Source: Gelidibacter sediminis
GTDB taxonomy: Bacteria; Bacteroidota; Bacteroidia; Flavobacteriales; Flavobacteriaceae
Direction of reading: 5' to 3'
DNA length: 64,000 nucleotides
Assembly: GCF_004364975.1 (NCBI RefSeq)
Contig: NZ_SOBW01000007.1
Span: 496,001-560,000, forward strand
Numbering within the stretch: position 1 is the first letter of the stretch; the number at the start of each line of letters is the position of its first letter. Shown here in pieces: positions 55,536 to 63,581 of the stretch. Both the position numbers and the translations under genes were made by a program. Below the pieces are notes generated by a model. The model was not told the origin of the DNA, did no database searches, and saw only the letters and a list, made by a program, of their open reading frames with translations.

Positions 55536-55552
55536 CTAGTCCTTTTTTTTTT
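55536..55552 (-). other. A10 slippery tract, candidate -1 frameshift site linking GH20 to the acetylesterase
   Basis: Minus-strand DNA reads C, ten A (55552-55543), then GGACTAG. In the GH20 frame this is CAA AAA AAA AAG GAC TAG, so the gene stops at 55536. It contains the heptamer A-AAA-AAG in the frame needed for -1 slippage (as in E. coli dnaX). After a -1 shift the reading is AAA GGA CTA GAA and continues through the acetylesterase to 54352. The length fits: 3497 bases plus one re-read base is 1166 codons. Alternatives are an eleventh A in the true genome (sequencing or assembly error), transcriptional slippage, phase variation, or a real inactivating deletion. Confidence 0.8.
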
Positions 55553-57848
55553 GAAATAATTCTACGGTGTAGTTATGCTTAAGGGCTTCTATTTTTAAGG
55601 GAATTGAAAAAGCGCCGTTGGCTTTAAAGGCCTCCCGTGTAACCACATTTTTGTCGCGATGCACTTTTACAATGAGACTATCCACAGTGCTATCCGCTAT
55701 TCCAGAAACAGTTATCGTGGCATTGTTAGTCGCATCTCTTGCATAGAGCTGATTATCTTTAGGGAATTCAGTAACCGAGACCTTTGGCTTTGAATTAAAA
55801 ATAGCTCTGAACTTTAAGTCCTTTACCTCTTTAACTGCACCATTCTCTAGATGTATTGGCACACAGGTGAACATCCATTTCCATGAATTCTTGTCTTGAG
55901 GAATTTTCAACAGCACTTTATTCCAACCTTTTTTTAGGGCTATTTTAGTAGGTGCTCTAAAAAAATAATCTTCGTCGATAAATGGGATCTCGTCTGTTCG
56001 GGTACCTAAATTGGGTTGCTTCCAAACAGGCGGTGCTATTGCTAGACCATTCACCCAAATCTTAGGATTAGTGGTATGCCATTGCCCTTGATCAGGAAAT
56101 GGCCCCACACGTCTTCCGCCGGAACGCGACCAGCCTTGAAACCCTATCCAAAAATCCTGCACCCGATCATCAGGCGCATAAATCTCGGTATAGGCATAAA
56201 AAGTTCCTGTCTGTTCCGTTGTTACTGCTGGAAATCCGAAAAAATGTTTAAAATGAGTCGTGCCACCAACAATAGGTTGAGACCATGAATATTCTTTTTT
56301 GTCTATGTTGTAGGAGGCAACCAGAGAATCTTCAACAGGGAATCGCAGGTTTACATTGCCATTATGTTTAAACGGCCCAATGACATTCCATTCAAAATTC
56401 GTCTGACGTATATATTGAAATTCCTTCCCTTCAAAAAACAGGTCTCGGTGCGTGATGACTTTGTCTTCAAACGCTTTAAATTCTTCCAATTCCTTTGAAC
56501 CGACTGGTGGCAGCTTCGCCCAATACTCCAACTTATTTTCTGCGCGTCCCTTCCATATCGCATCGGCATAAAACACAATGGACGGATAAATTGGGTTTTG
56601 AATCAAAATATCGCGTTCCTTGGCCACATTGTTATCGGGCCATGCTGCTAAAATGCCGCCCAAAGCTAAAGAATCGCTTTGAAGTTGCCGTGTAGGCTGT
56701 TGGAAAAACAACCGCGACATTCCCGCAAAAGGATCTAAATGATTAATGTAATTGGCGCGCGAATCGATAAAACGATGCCCTTTACGTGGGGTATGCTGTG
56801 CCCATAGCTGATTGATGGAAGTGGAATCTTCTTCAATTTCAATGCCTTCTTTCCAAACAATCAACTCTCTATCATTAGATTTTACACGGTCCATGATGGA
56901 TTTGACAAACCCTTCTGGAACATATTCTTCCTTGTTTCTAACTTCATCAGTACCAATGTGAATATAGGGCATCTCCTCAGCGCTTGCCAAGCCCATCAAC
57001 TCATCAAACAAGTCCAGTAAAACCGGAAGCGCCCGCACATCTTTCATGTTTTCAAAACCCATCGCGTTTCTAAAAGCACGCGAATGTCCTGGAATATCAA
57101 ATTCCGGAATTACGGTGATATGCCGAGCTTTACAAAACGCTAAAATCTCTTTAAAATCATCTTGAGTGTAAAACTTTCCTTTCCCTCGAGAGGTGGCGTC
57201 TTCGTTCTGCAATTGCGGATACAACTTACTCTCAAGTCGCCATCCCGGATCGTCGGTTAGATGCCAGTGGAATACATTGTATTTGTATTGAGACAAAACT
57301 TCCAGCTGCTCTTTTAATTGGGCAACCGATTGAAAATTTCGGCCGGTGTCGTGCATAAAGCCTCTGACTTTAAATGCAGGCCAATCAGTGATCTGCAATT
57401 GTGGAATGATACCTAAATCACCTTGCTGTCTGAACACCTGTTGTAGGGTTTTTAGAGCATAATATGCGCCCTTGGAAGTGGTGGCCCAGATTTTAATTTC
57501 GGAATCGATTTGTATTTTATAGGCTTCTTCAGCATTATGAACCGGAATATGTTCCTGTATCATGTGTATTCTCAACCCGTCTGGCGCTTCTGAAATACCA
57601 TTGTTTTTAAAAAACGATTTCAATTGATTGGACTCACCAATAAAATCAGTGTGTACCATTTGATAGGCCTTAAAGGTCACTACACTTTTTCCGTATTCAA
57701 TTTTCTGAGGCGTAGGGATGATAGGATACTTCTCCTCTAGAGTTCGATTTTGGCTCGCATTCGCATATACATGGAACATCGCCATCAGGAAGAATGCTAC
57801 AAGACAACCCACATTCTTTTGAGTCTTAGTAAACATAGATAATTTCAT
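55536..57848 (-). CDS. GH20 beta-N-acetylhexosaminidase, second copy, fused or frameshifted to esterase
   Basis: A 770-residue exported GH20 with an N-terminal signal peptide (about 1-32). GH20b-type domain (about 40-155), TIM barrel (about 160-450) with HWHLTDDPGWR, PEFDIPGH and catalytic D301-E302 in HIGTDEVR. A beta-sandwich region follows (about 500-650; WIGFQGWSRSGGRR, ending in KVLLKIPQDKNSWKWMF), then an Ig-like domain from about 670 (SVTEFPKDNQLYARDATNN). That last domain is the kind found just before SASA esterase domains in Flavobacteriia, and it runs straight into the A10 tract where the frame ends (QKKKD). The start shares one base with the GH27 stop (TAATG). It removes terminal beta-GlcNAc or beta-GalNAc, here coupled with sialic-acid deacetylation. 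Confidence 0.94.
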   Translation of the reverse strand: MKLSMFTKTQKNVGCLVAFFLMAMFHVYANASQNRTLEEKYPIIPTPQKIEYGKSVVTFKAYQMVHTDFIGESNQLKSFFKNNGISEAPDGLRIHMIQEHIPVHNAEEAYKIQIDSEIKIWATTSKGAYYALKTLQQVFRQQGDLGIIPQLQITDWPAFKVRGFMHDTGRNFQSVAQLKEQLEVLSQYKYNVFHWHLTDDPGWRLESKLYPQLQNEDATSRGKGKFYTQDDFKEILAFCKARHITVIPEFDIPGHSRAFRNAMGFENMKDVRALPVLLDLFDELMGLASAEEMPYIHIGTDEVRNKEEYVPEGFVKSIMDRVKSNDRELIVWKEGIEIEEDSTSINQLWAQHTPRKGHRFIDSRANYINHLDPFAGMSRLFFQQPTRQLQSDSLALGGILAAWPDNNVAKERDILIQNPIYPSIVFYADAIWKGRAENKLEYWAKLPPVGSKELEEFKAFEDKVITHRDLFFEGKEFQYIRQTNFEWNVIGPFKHNGNVNLRFPVEDSLVASYNIDKKEYSWSQPIVGGTTHFKHFFGFPAVTTEQTGTFYAYTEIYAPDDRVQDFWIGFQGWSRSGGRRVGPFPDQGQWHTTNPKIWVNGLAIAPPVWKQPNLGTRTDEIPFIDEDYFFRAPTKIALKKGWNKVLLKIPQDKNSWKWMFTCVPIHLENGAVKEVKDLKFRAIFNSKPKVSVTEFPKDNQLYARDATNNATITVSGIADSTVDSLIVKVHRDKNVVTREAFKANGAFSIPLKIEALKHNYTVELFQKKKD

Positions 57849-59044
57849 TATTTTTTTTCTTTTGACAATCGGTAGACAATCACATCTCGTGAAGGCACCT
57901 CAATAGATAATTTCGAACTTGTATTGCCCATCATTTCATCTGCCCATAAATCTTTAATTTGATAAACGTTTTCTGCTGAGAAATCTTTGATGTTGATTTT
58001 TGACCAATCCACTTCATAGGTTTTGCTAGTGATATCCCGATTAAAGAAGCAAATGGCAATATCGCCGTTTGAAAGCGGTTTTTGCCAAATTTCAAAATTT
58101 CCAAGATCGACAATTTTAAACCCTTGTTTTCCCAACACATCCTGATTGACTTCTAATAATCCCTTATGGGTTAAAATATGCTGATCCGTAGCATTCATTG
58201 TTCGCAAATCGTTGCCTGCCATTAAAGGTGCCGCCAACATACACCACATGCTAAAATGTGCTCTAGCTTCGTTTTCAGGCATCCCATTGTTGCCAACAGC
58301 TAACATATCCGGATCATTCCAATGGCCCGGTCCCGCATATTTTTCTAAGCCAACTTGCATGTCAACCAAGTCCGACCATCCTATCAAATTCCCCCAAATA
58401 TTACCGTCATAGCGACCATTCATATCAATATCTAAGGTCGTACGCCATAAGTGCCCCACTTCCTTACCCCATTCCCATGGTTTGTTTTCACCCCATTCGC
58501 ACAGGCTAAATACAATAGGTCGGCCCGCTTTATATAGCGCGTCTCTCATTAGCGTATAGGATGCAATGGCATCTTGGCCTTCCGTAAAGCACCAATCGTA
58601 TTTTAAATAATCAACACCCCATTTGGCATAAGTTTCTGCATCTTGCATTTCAAATCCTTTACTTCCAGGACGCCCAGCACAGGTTTTTGTACCCGCATCA
58701 GAATAAATTCCGAATTTCAAGCCCTTAGAATGCACATAATCCGCTAAACTTTTAATCCCTGATGGAAATTTCTCCTTATCTACTATGATATAGCCGTCAT
58801 CATCCCGACCTATCTGCCAGCAATCGTCAATAACTATATATTCATACCCTGCGGCCTTAAGCCCTCTATCCACCATTGCATCAGCCATTTCCTTAATGAC
58901 AGTTTCATTTACACCTTCACATTCAAAACTGTTCCAACTATTCCAACCCATTGGTGGCGTTGGTGCTAAATTTTCAAATTTTTGCGCCTTACTTTGCGTA
59001 GCGAAACCAAAGACTAAAACAATTAAAAGAAATTTTATTTTCAT
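57848..59044 (-). CDS. GH27 alpha-galactosidase
   Basis: A 398-residue exported enzyme (signal peptide about 1-20) hydrolysing terminal alpha-galactosides. The barrel opens with TPPMGWNSWNSFEC, then VIDDCWQ, FGIYSDAGTKTCAGRPGS, nucleophile D150 in YLKYDWCF and probable acid/base D205 in LWRTTLDI. GHWNDPDMLAVGN and APLMAGNDLR are further GH27 marks. The C-terminal beta-sandwich is normal for the family. It is closer to classical alpha-galactosidases than the GH27 at 4400-5653. It lies 15 bases after the two-domain acetylesterase and overlaps GH20 by one base, so it belongs to the sialic-acid operon. An alpha-Gal cap on animal glycans is the inferred target; alpha-GalNAc is possible. Confidence 0.94.
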   Translation of the reverse strand: MKIKFLLIVLVFGFATQSKAQKFENLAPTPPMGWNSWNSFECEGVNETVIKEMADAMVDRGLKAAGYEYIVIDDCWQIGRDDDGYIIVDKEKFPSGIKSLADYVHSKGLKFGIYSDAGTKTCAGRPGSKGFEMQDAETYAKWGVDYLKYDWCFTEGQDAIASYTLMRDALYKAGRPIVFSLCEWGENKPWEWGKEVGHLWRTTLDIDMNGRYDGNIWGNLIGWSDLVDMQVGLEKYAGPGHWNDPDMLAVGNNGMPENEARAHFSMWCMLAAPLMAGNDLRTMNATDQHILTHKGLLEVNQDVLGKQGFKIVDLGNFEIWQKPLSNGDIAICFFNRDITSKTYEVDWSKINIKDFSAENVYQIKDLWADEMMGNTSSKLSIEVPSRDVIVYRLSKEKK

Positions 59045-59059
59045 GGTTATATATTTTAT

Positions 59060-61147
59060 TTAATTAATACTATTTGAAAATGTGGATGCTGGCAAATTAG
59101 CACTATTGACTAAATTTCCGTTGGAAAAGGAAGTATACCCATATCTTACAAAGCGAGGGGTTTCAATTTCCGGGGACCAAACCTGCAAGACGTCATTCAC
59201 GATTTTACTTTGTGCGGGAACAAATTTCCTGTCAGGTCCTGCAATATAAATATCATTTACTGAAGTGTTTCCTAGAATTTTTAAACCTTGTCCGTGTTTA
59301 AAATGGACTTCTAACCTATTTTTATTGACGTTTACAAAGTCTAATAGTGGTCCAGAAAATGGAATTTCAACAGCATAAGTTTTATGAAGTGCTATTTTAG
59401 AAAGGCGCTCTCCCACAACCCATTTGTGTTTTGGATGCACATCGGATGCATGTCCCACATCCAAACTGACCGCCATGCCTGTATTTGGAATTTCCAATAA
59501 TAGGCGTTGCGAATTTCTAAATTCTCCCCAATTTGTGCGATGGATACTGCTCAACTGCACATAATAAAATGGCAACTCCGGGTTTTTGAAATGGCTACGC
59601 CAATCGGCTACCAACAATTTAAATAATTTTGAATGCAAGTTGACATGCTCGGTATTGGATTCGCCTTGGTACCAGATGACCCCTTTAATTTTGTAATCTC
59701 TGATGGGCATCATTCCTGCATCAAAGAGCATTGTTGGATGATAAGGATGCCTGGCCCGTACCCCAATTTTAGATACTTCTCGCATATTTAAAGCCGCACG
59801 CTCTGCCACCCAAGTATCCACTTTAGGATGCAAGTGGGTATCATTGAGCAGACTCACGGTTTCAGGGTGCTGTTCCATAGATTCCCTACTGATCCAACTT
59901 TGAATGGGCGCGCCACCCACAGCATTGTTAATGATGCCGATAGGAACTCCTAAATGCTTTTGGAGTTGATAAGCGAAGGCATAGGCGACTGCGGAAAAAT
60001 CGTTTAGGTTCTCGGTTGTAGATGCGGTCCATCCCGAGTTCTTGAAATACGCATCAGCATTACAATCATTAAGTTCATCTTCCGTGTAGGGTTTGTCAGA
60101 CAACACTTTTCCGTCCATTGAGAATAAAAACACTTGCGGATTAAGGGAATCTTTTAAAACCGTTGCCGCATTGTCCATCTCACGGACTTTAAAATCCATG
60201 TTAGACTGCCCCGAAGCCAACCACACTTCTCCTAAATAAACTGATTTTATTTCAACAGATGTTTTAGCCGTTGCAAATTTTAAAGCAAAAGGCCCTCCGG
60301 CTTTCATTGCTGGAAAAGTGACCTGCCATTTGCCATGCACATCAGCATTTACTGTTTTCGAAACCTTGTTAAATAGAACAGTTATAGTTTCATCAGCATT
60401 AGCTGTACCATTAAAATTAATTGGTTCATTACGTTGCAACACCATATTCTCACCGTAGAGCACTGGTAGTATTAATCCGCCGTAATCGCCAGTAATGGCA
60501 GCATATACTTTATCGGCGATAACCTTAGCACCTTCTTTAGTGGGATGTAAATTATCAGGAAAATATTCAGGAAACCTATAAAGCGGCTCGTGCAAATCGA
60601 TAATTTGAACTTCTGCTTTCTTGGCGACGCGTTCAATTTTCGCTTGGATGTCTTTAAAACTTTCGCGCATACCTTCTTCAAACCAATGGTGTCCAGAAAA
60701 CGTGGGCGTCATTTTGCAAATCATAACTTCAGGCTTGGAGGACAGATTTTTGTAGCGTGCAATCATTTCCAAATAATCCTGTTCAAAGTCGTCCTGGTGG
60801 TCTGGCCAATTATTATTGCCCTGATCGTTAAGTCCTAAATGGATGATGACAATGTTAGGTAAAAAGTCTTGTGATTGCCTAAATTCGGCAGTCTTCCAAT
60901 AGGGTTTGTGTCCGTTTTTAAGTAGGGTAGCCCCTGAAAATCCAAAATTCTCCACCTTGTAATTGGCACCTAAACGCTCTTGCAGTTGTTGCGGATAGGA
61001 ATTTTCTTCACGATCCTCAATTCCTGCCCCGAAGGTCACACTATCGCCCACACAGGCAACTTTTATGGTTTGAGAATTTAATAGTAAAGAAAAACACAAC
61101 ATCAAGGTCAATACAGTTTTGCGGTAATTATTTGAAGACTTTTTCAT
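59060..61147 (-). CDS. Two-domain SGNH sialate O-acetylesterase
   Basis: The frame opens at 61174, but Met10 (61147) starts a regular signal peptide (MKKSSNNYRKTVLTLMLCFSL) and avoids a 17-base overlap with lrgB, so I use it (695 residues). Domain 1 (about 27-220) is a GDSL/SGNH esterase: CVGDSVTFG (S36), GFSGATL, HLGLNDQ and FPDNLHP (D198, H201). Domain 2 (about 225-690) is a SASA-type esterase: VWLASGQSNM (S315), NAVGGAPIQSW, IWYQGESN and SLDVGHASDVHPKHK. Both catalytic sets look complete. A two-SGNH-domain layout is known for Tannerella NanS, which speeds sialidase action by removing O-acetyl groups. It sits between lrgB and GH27 in the sialidase operon. Confidence 0.9.
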   Translation of the reverse strand: MKKSSNNYRKTVLTLMLCFSLLLNSQTIKVACVGDSVTFGAGIEDREENSYPQQLQERLGANYKVENFGFSGATLLKNGHKPYWKTAEFRQSQDFLPNIVIIHLGLNDQGNNNWPDHQDDFEQDYLEMIARYKNLSSKPEVMICKMTPTFSGHHWFEEGMRESFKDIQAKIERVAKKAEVQIIDLHEPLYRFPEYFPDNLHPTKEGAKVIADKVYAAITGDYGGLILPVLYGENMVLQRNEPINFNGTANADETITVLFNKVSKTVNADVHGKWQVTFPAMKAGGPFALKFATAKTSVEIKSVYLGEVWLASGQSNMDFKVREMDNAATVLKDSLNPQVFLFSMDGKVLSDKPYTEDELNDCNADAYFKNSGWTASTTENLNDFSAVAYAFAYQLQKHLGVPIGIINNAVGGAPIQSWISRESMEQHPETVSLLNDTHLHPKVDTWVAERAALNMREVSKIGVRARHPYHPTMLFDAGMMPIRDYKIKGVIWYQGESNTEHVNLHSKLFKLLVADWRSHFKNPELPFYYVQLSSIHRTNWGEFRNSQRLLLEIPNTGMAVSLDVGHASDVHPKHKWVVGERLSKIALHKTYAVEIPFSGPLLDFVNVNKNRLEVHFKHGQGLKILGNTSVNDIYIAGPDRKFVPAQSKIVNDVLQVWSPEIETPRFVRYGYTSFSNGNLVNSANLPASTFSNSIN

Positions 61148-61157
61148 TATAAATAAG

Positions 61158-61859
61158 TTATAGCGATCCGACAATCCAAAGTACTACATATGGCGAAATA
61201 AGGGTAGTTAGAATGCCATTAACACACATGGCCAATCCGCTATACGCACCAGGCAAAGGCCCTATTTCAATAGCACGCGCTGTACCGATACCATGGGCTG
61301 CGGTCCCGAGCGCCGTTCCTACAGCGGTCTGGCTTTTGATGCCCACTAGTTTTAAAAATCCCGATCCAAAGGCATTTCCAAAAACGCCTACCGCAATCAC
61401 AACACCTGCCGTTAAGGACGGAATTCCTTCCGTAATTTTGGTGATTTCAATCGCTATTGGTGTGGTGACTGACATGGACACAAGTGACCTGATGAGCACA
61501 TCAGGAGCATGCATCGCAATAGAAATTAAGGATACCGAAGCAATACTGATCAAACCGCCACAACCTACGGCCAATAAAAATGGATAAATATTGTGCTTGA
61601 TCAACTCATACTTTTCATAAAACAAAACTCCTAGCGCTACAATGGCTGGTCCTAGAAAAAAACTTAAATAGGTTCCGCCTTTATTATAATCTTCAAAAGG
61701 GATGTCAAGAATCACCAAAAACAGAATAATAAGGGTAATGGCTACTAAAACAGGATTAAATAAAACGAATTTTATTTTGGATCGTAAAGCTCGCGCAGCA
61801 AAAAAAACAATAACGGTTAAAAGGATGCCAAAAATGGGATGCTGATAGATCTCACTCAT
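61158..61859 (-). CDS. lrgB: LrgB-family membrane protein
   Basis: A 233-residue membrane protein with about six to seven hydrophobic segments. Family marks are VSMSVTTPIAIEITKITEG, VVIAVGVFGNAFGSGFLKLVGIKS and the conserved GTALGTAAHGIGTARAIEIG. It overlaps lrgA by 8 bases, so the two are made together. LrgAB/CidAB were first described as holin-like proteins affecting murein hydrolases, but the B. subtilis PftAB pair transports pyruvate and the plant homologue PLGG1 carries glycolate and glycerate. Inside a sialidase operon, pyruvate from sialic-acid cleavage is a suggestive cargo (inference). Confidence 0.92.
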   Translation of the reverse strand: MSEIYQHPIFGILLTVIVFFAARALRSKIKFVLFNPVLVAITLIILFLVILDIPFEDYNKGGTYLSFFLGPAIVALGVLFYEKYELIKHNIYPFLLAVGCGGLISIASVSLISIAMHAPDVLIRSLVSMSVTTPIAIEITKITEGIPSLTAGVVIAVGVFGNAFGSGFLKLVGIKSQTAVGTALGTAAHGIGTARAIEIGPLPGAYSGLAMCVNGILTTLISPYVVLWIVGSL

Positions 61860-62217
61860 GTTTTTCCAGTTTTTGTTGTACTAACGCGGTAATGTAGAGC
61901 GTGAGTAACGTCGTGACCACTGCAATCACACAAAGCATCATCCAATAGAAACTTATAAAATCAAAATAAGCCATGAGTCCAACGCCATAGGGCACAAAAA
62001 ACAGCACCATGTACTTCAACAGTTGATCTGAAGCCGGCTTCACATCTTTCAACCGGATCAACTTAAATTTTAAAGCGCTGAAAATTAAAATCATCCCCAA
62101 GATATTCCCAGGAATTGGGACATTTGATACGTAGCGAATCAACTCTCCTATCCCAAGGAATAAGAAAATCCAGAGGAATGCTTTGAGCAGTTGTAATCGA
62201 CTACGGAGTGGACTCAT
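61852..62217 (-). CDS. lrgA: LrgA/CidA-family membrane protein
   Basis: A 121-residue small membrane protein with four hydrophobic helices. The motif VPIPGNILGMILIFSALKFK (about 33-52) and the YMVLFFVPYGVGLMAYF segment are typical of LrgA/CidA. It lies 26 bases after the lipoprotein sialidase and overlaps lrgB by 8 bases, as in most LrgAB pairs. It presumably forms one transporter or channel with LrgB. The charged tail QQKLEKHE is cytoplasmic by the positive-inside rule only weakly. Confidence 0.9.
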   Translation of the reverse strand: MSPLRSRLQLLKAFLWIFLFLGIGELIRYVSNVPIPGNILGMILIFSALKFKLIRLKDVKPASDQLLKYMVLFFVPYGVGLMAYFDFISFYWMMLCVIAVVTTLLTLYITALVQQKLEKHE

Positions 62218-62243
62218 TAATTTTCAGCGCTAAAAGAAAAAAT

Positions 62244-63371
62244 TTATCTTTTCTTAGGTTTTTGATAGGTATCTGCACCATCAGTCAACCAATTTAGTGA
62301 AAAACTCACAAACGGATTCTTGGTATAGTTATCTTGTTCAAAAAACAATCCGATATCGCCATTTTCAAGAATAGTCATATCTGAATACGCCGATGGTCCT
62401 TCATAAATAGTCTTTCCTTCTGACCAAGTCTTACCTTCATCATAACTGATGCGCACGGTCATATTAACCCGTCCTTTTTCAGATTTCGCATTAGAAAAAA
62501 GCAATCTGTTCTTTTTATAACCATCTTCAATTGCCGTATAGCGAATGATGCTGGCATTACAACCCGGATCAATCAACTCAGGTGCAGGTACTGTGGTCCA
62601 TGACTGTCCTTCATCTGTAGACGTGTGCACATAACGTAAGCCTTTGCCATTTACACGAGCATTGATCATTAAGGTACCATCAGCGAGCTCGATCACTTTC
62701 GATTCGTCAGCTGGTTGAATTGGTGTGTCTATAAAATACCAAGTTTTACCGTGGTCATCACTTCCAAATAAGTGTAAGCCACTGTTCAAATTCACCATAG
62801 TATGCAACAATTTGCCTGAACGGGTTTGAATGCCTCTACCAGATGTTATGAATTTAAAATCTTCGTGCCATTCTGGTTTGGCTATTTGCGAAGTGATGTC
62901 TACCGGTTTACTCCAGGTTTTACCATTGTCAGAACTCTTCACATAATGCAGATAGTAGATGTCTTTTTCAGTATCTAAATTCATGTAATTATAAAACATA
63001 AAAATATCATTGGTCACATGGTCTACAATAAATGACGGATCTGACGCCGATTGTCCAAAAGGAAAATCTACAGCGGTTTCAATATCTGACCATGTTTTCC
63101 CGTTATCAGCGCTTCGTCTGACAATAATGTTGATATCTTTACTGAATTTCAAATCGCCACAGCCAGGCACACGCTCATCAATTGCCGCAATCACATCGCC
63201 ATTTGGGGCGGTAATAATAGCTGGAATACGGTAACATTCTACGCCTTCAGTCATGGAAGTGTTGAACAAATCTTGAAATACGGGCGCACCATCGTTTGGG
63301 CTCGTGTTTTGGGTTTTTACACCGCAATTAAAAAGGAATACTGGAATCAGTAATGCAAATAGTTTTCTCAT
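62244..63371 (-). CDS. GH33 sialidase lipoprotein
   Basis: A 375-residue exo-alpha-sialidase with lipobox LFNC (Cys16), so membrane-anchored. The six-bladed propeller shows ECYRIPAI (R48 of the Arg triad), IDERVPGCGD (probable acid/base D65), and five Asp-box repeats: SADNGKTW, SSDNGKTW, SDDHGKTW, STDEGQSW and SYDEGKTW. ESKVIELADG and YSDMTILENGDIGLFFE carry the later catalytic Glu/Tyr regions. It is first in the operon with lrgAB, esterases, GH27 and GH20. Unlike the other sialidase it has no GEVED or T9SS domains, so it probably works in the periplasm or as an anchored enzyme after surface cleavage by the secreted one. Confidence 0.95.
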   Translation of the reverse strand: MRKLFALLIPVFLFNCGVKTQNTSPNDGAPVFQDLFNTSMTEGVECYRIPAIITAPNGDVIAAIDERVPGCGDLKFSKDINIIVRRSADNGKTWSDIETAVDFPFGQSASDPSFIVDHVTNDIFMFYNYMNLDTEKDIYYLHYVKSSDNGKTWSKPVDITSQIAKPEWHEDFKFITSGRGIQTRSGKLLHTMVNLNSGLHLFGSDDHGKTWYFIDTPIQPADESKVIELADGTLMINARVNGKGLRYVHTSTDEGQSWTTVPAPELIDPGCNASIIRYTAIEDGYKKNRLLFSNAKSEKGRVNMTVRISYDEGKTWSEGKTIYEGPSAYSDMTILENGDIGLFFEQDNYTKNPFVSFSLNWLTDGADTYQKPKKR

Positions 63372-63409
63372 GATTAAAAATGTATTATTTATTATTTTCT
63401 TATTATCGG

Positions 63410-63433
63410 ATATAGAATTAAGACTGCTTCGCT
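63410..63433 (-). repeat. Intergenic mini-repeat, second copy
   Basis: On the minus strand this stretch reads AGCGAAGCAGTCTTAATTCT followed by ATAT. It matches 23597-23620 (plus strand) at 20 of 24 positions. It lies 38 bases upstream of the sialidase start in the gap before the creatininase-family gene. Confidence 0.45.
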
Positions 63434-63581
63434 GTTAGAAATAAGAATCAAGACTTACTTGTATCTTTACTAATGGACAACCTGAATTTAAAATAGATTT
63501 GCCCAATTAGTCTCATACTTTTTTTTCAAATGATATATTCATTTTAAACTCTCGATTCAGTCCTATCTGTTTTGTCAGTCT

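Noticed and set aside
57840-57860. A-rich end of GH27 (EKK, TAATG) as another slippery fusion site
   Set aside because: GH20 has its own ATG and signal peptide directly overlapping the GH27 stop; this is ordinary translational coupling.
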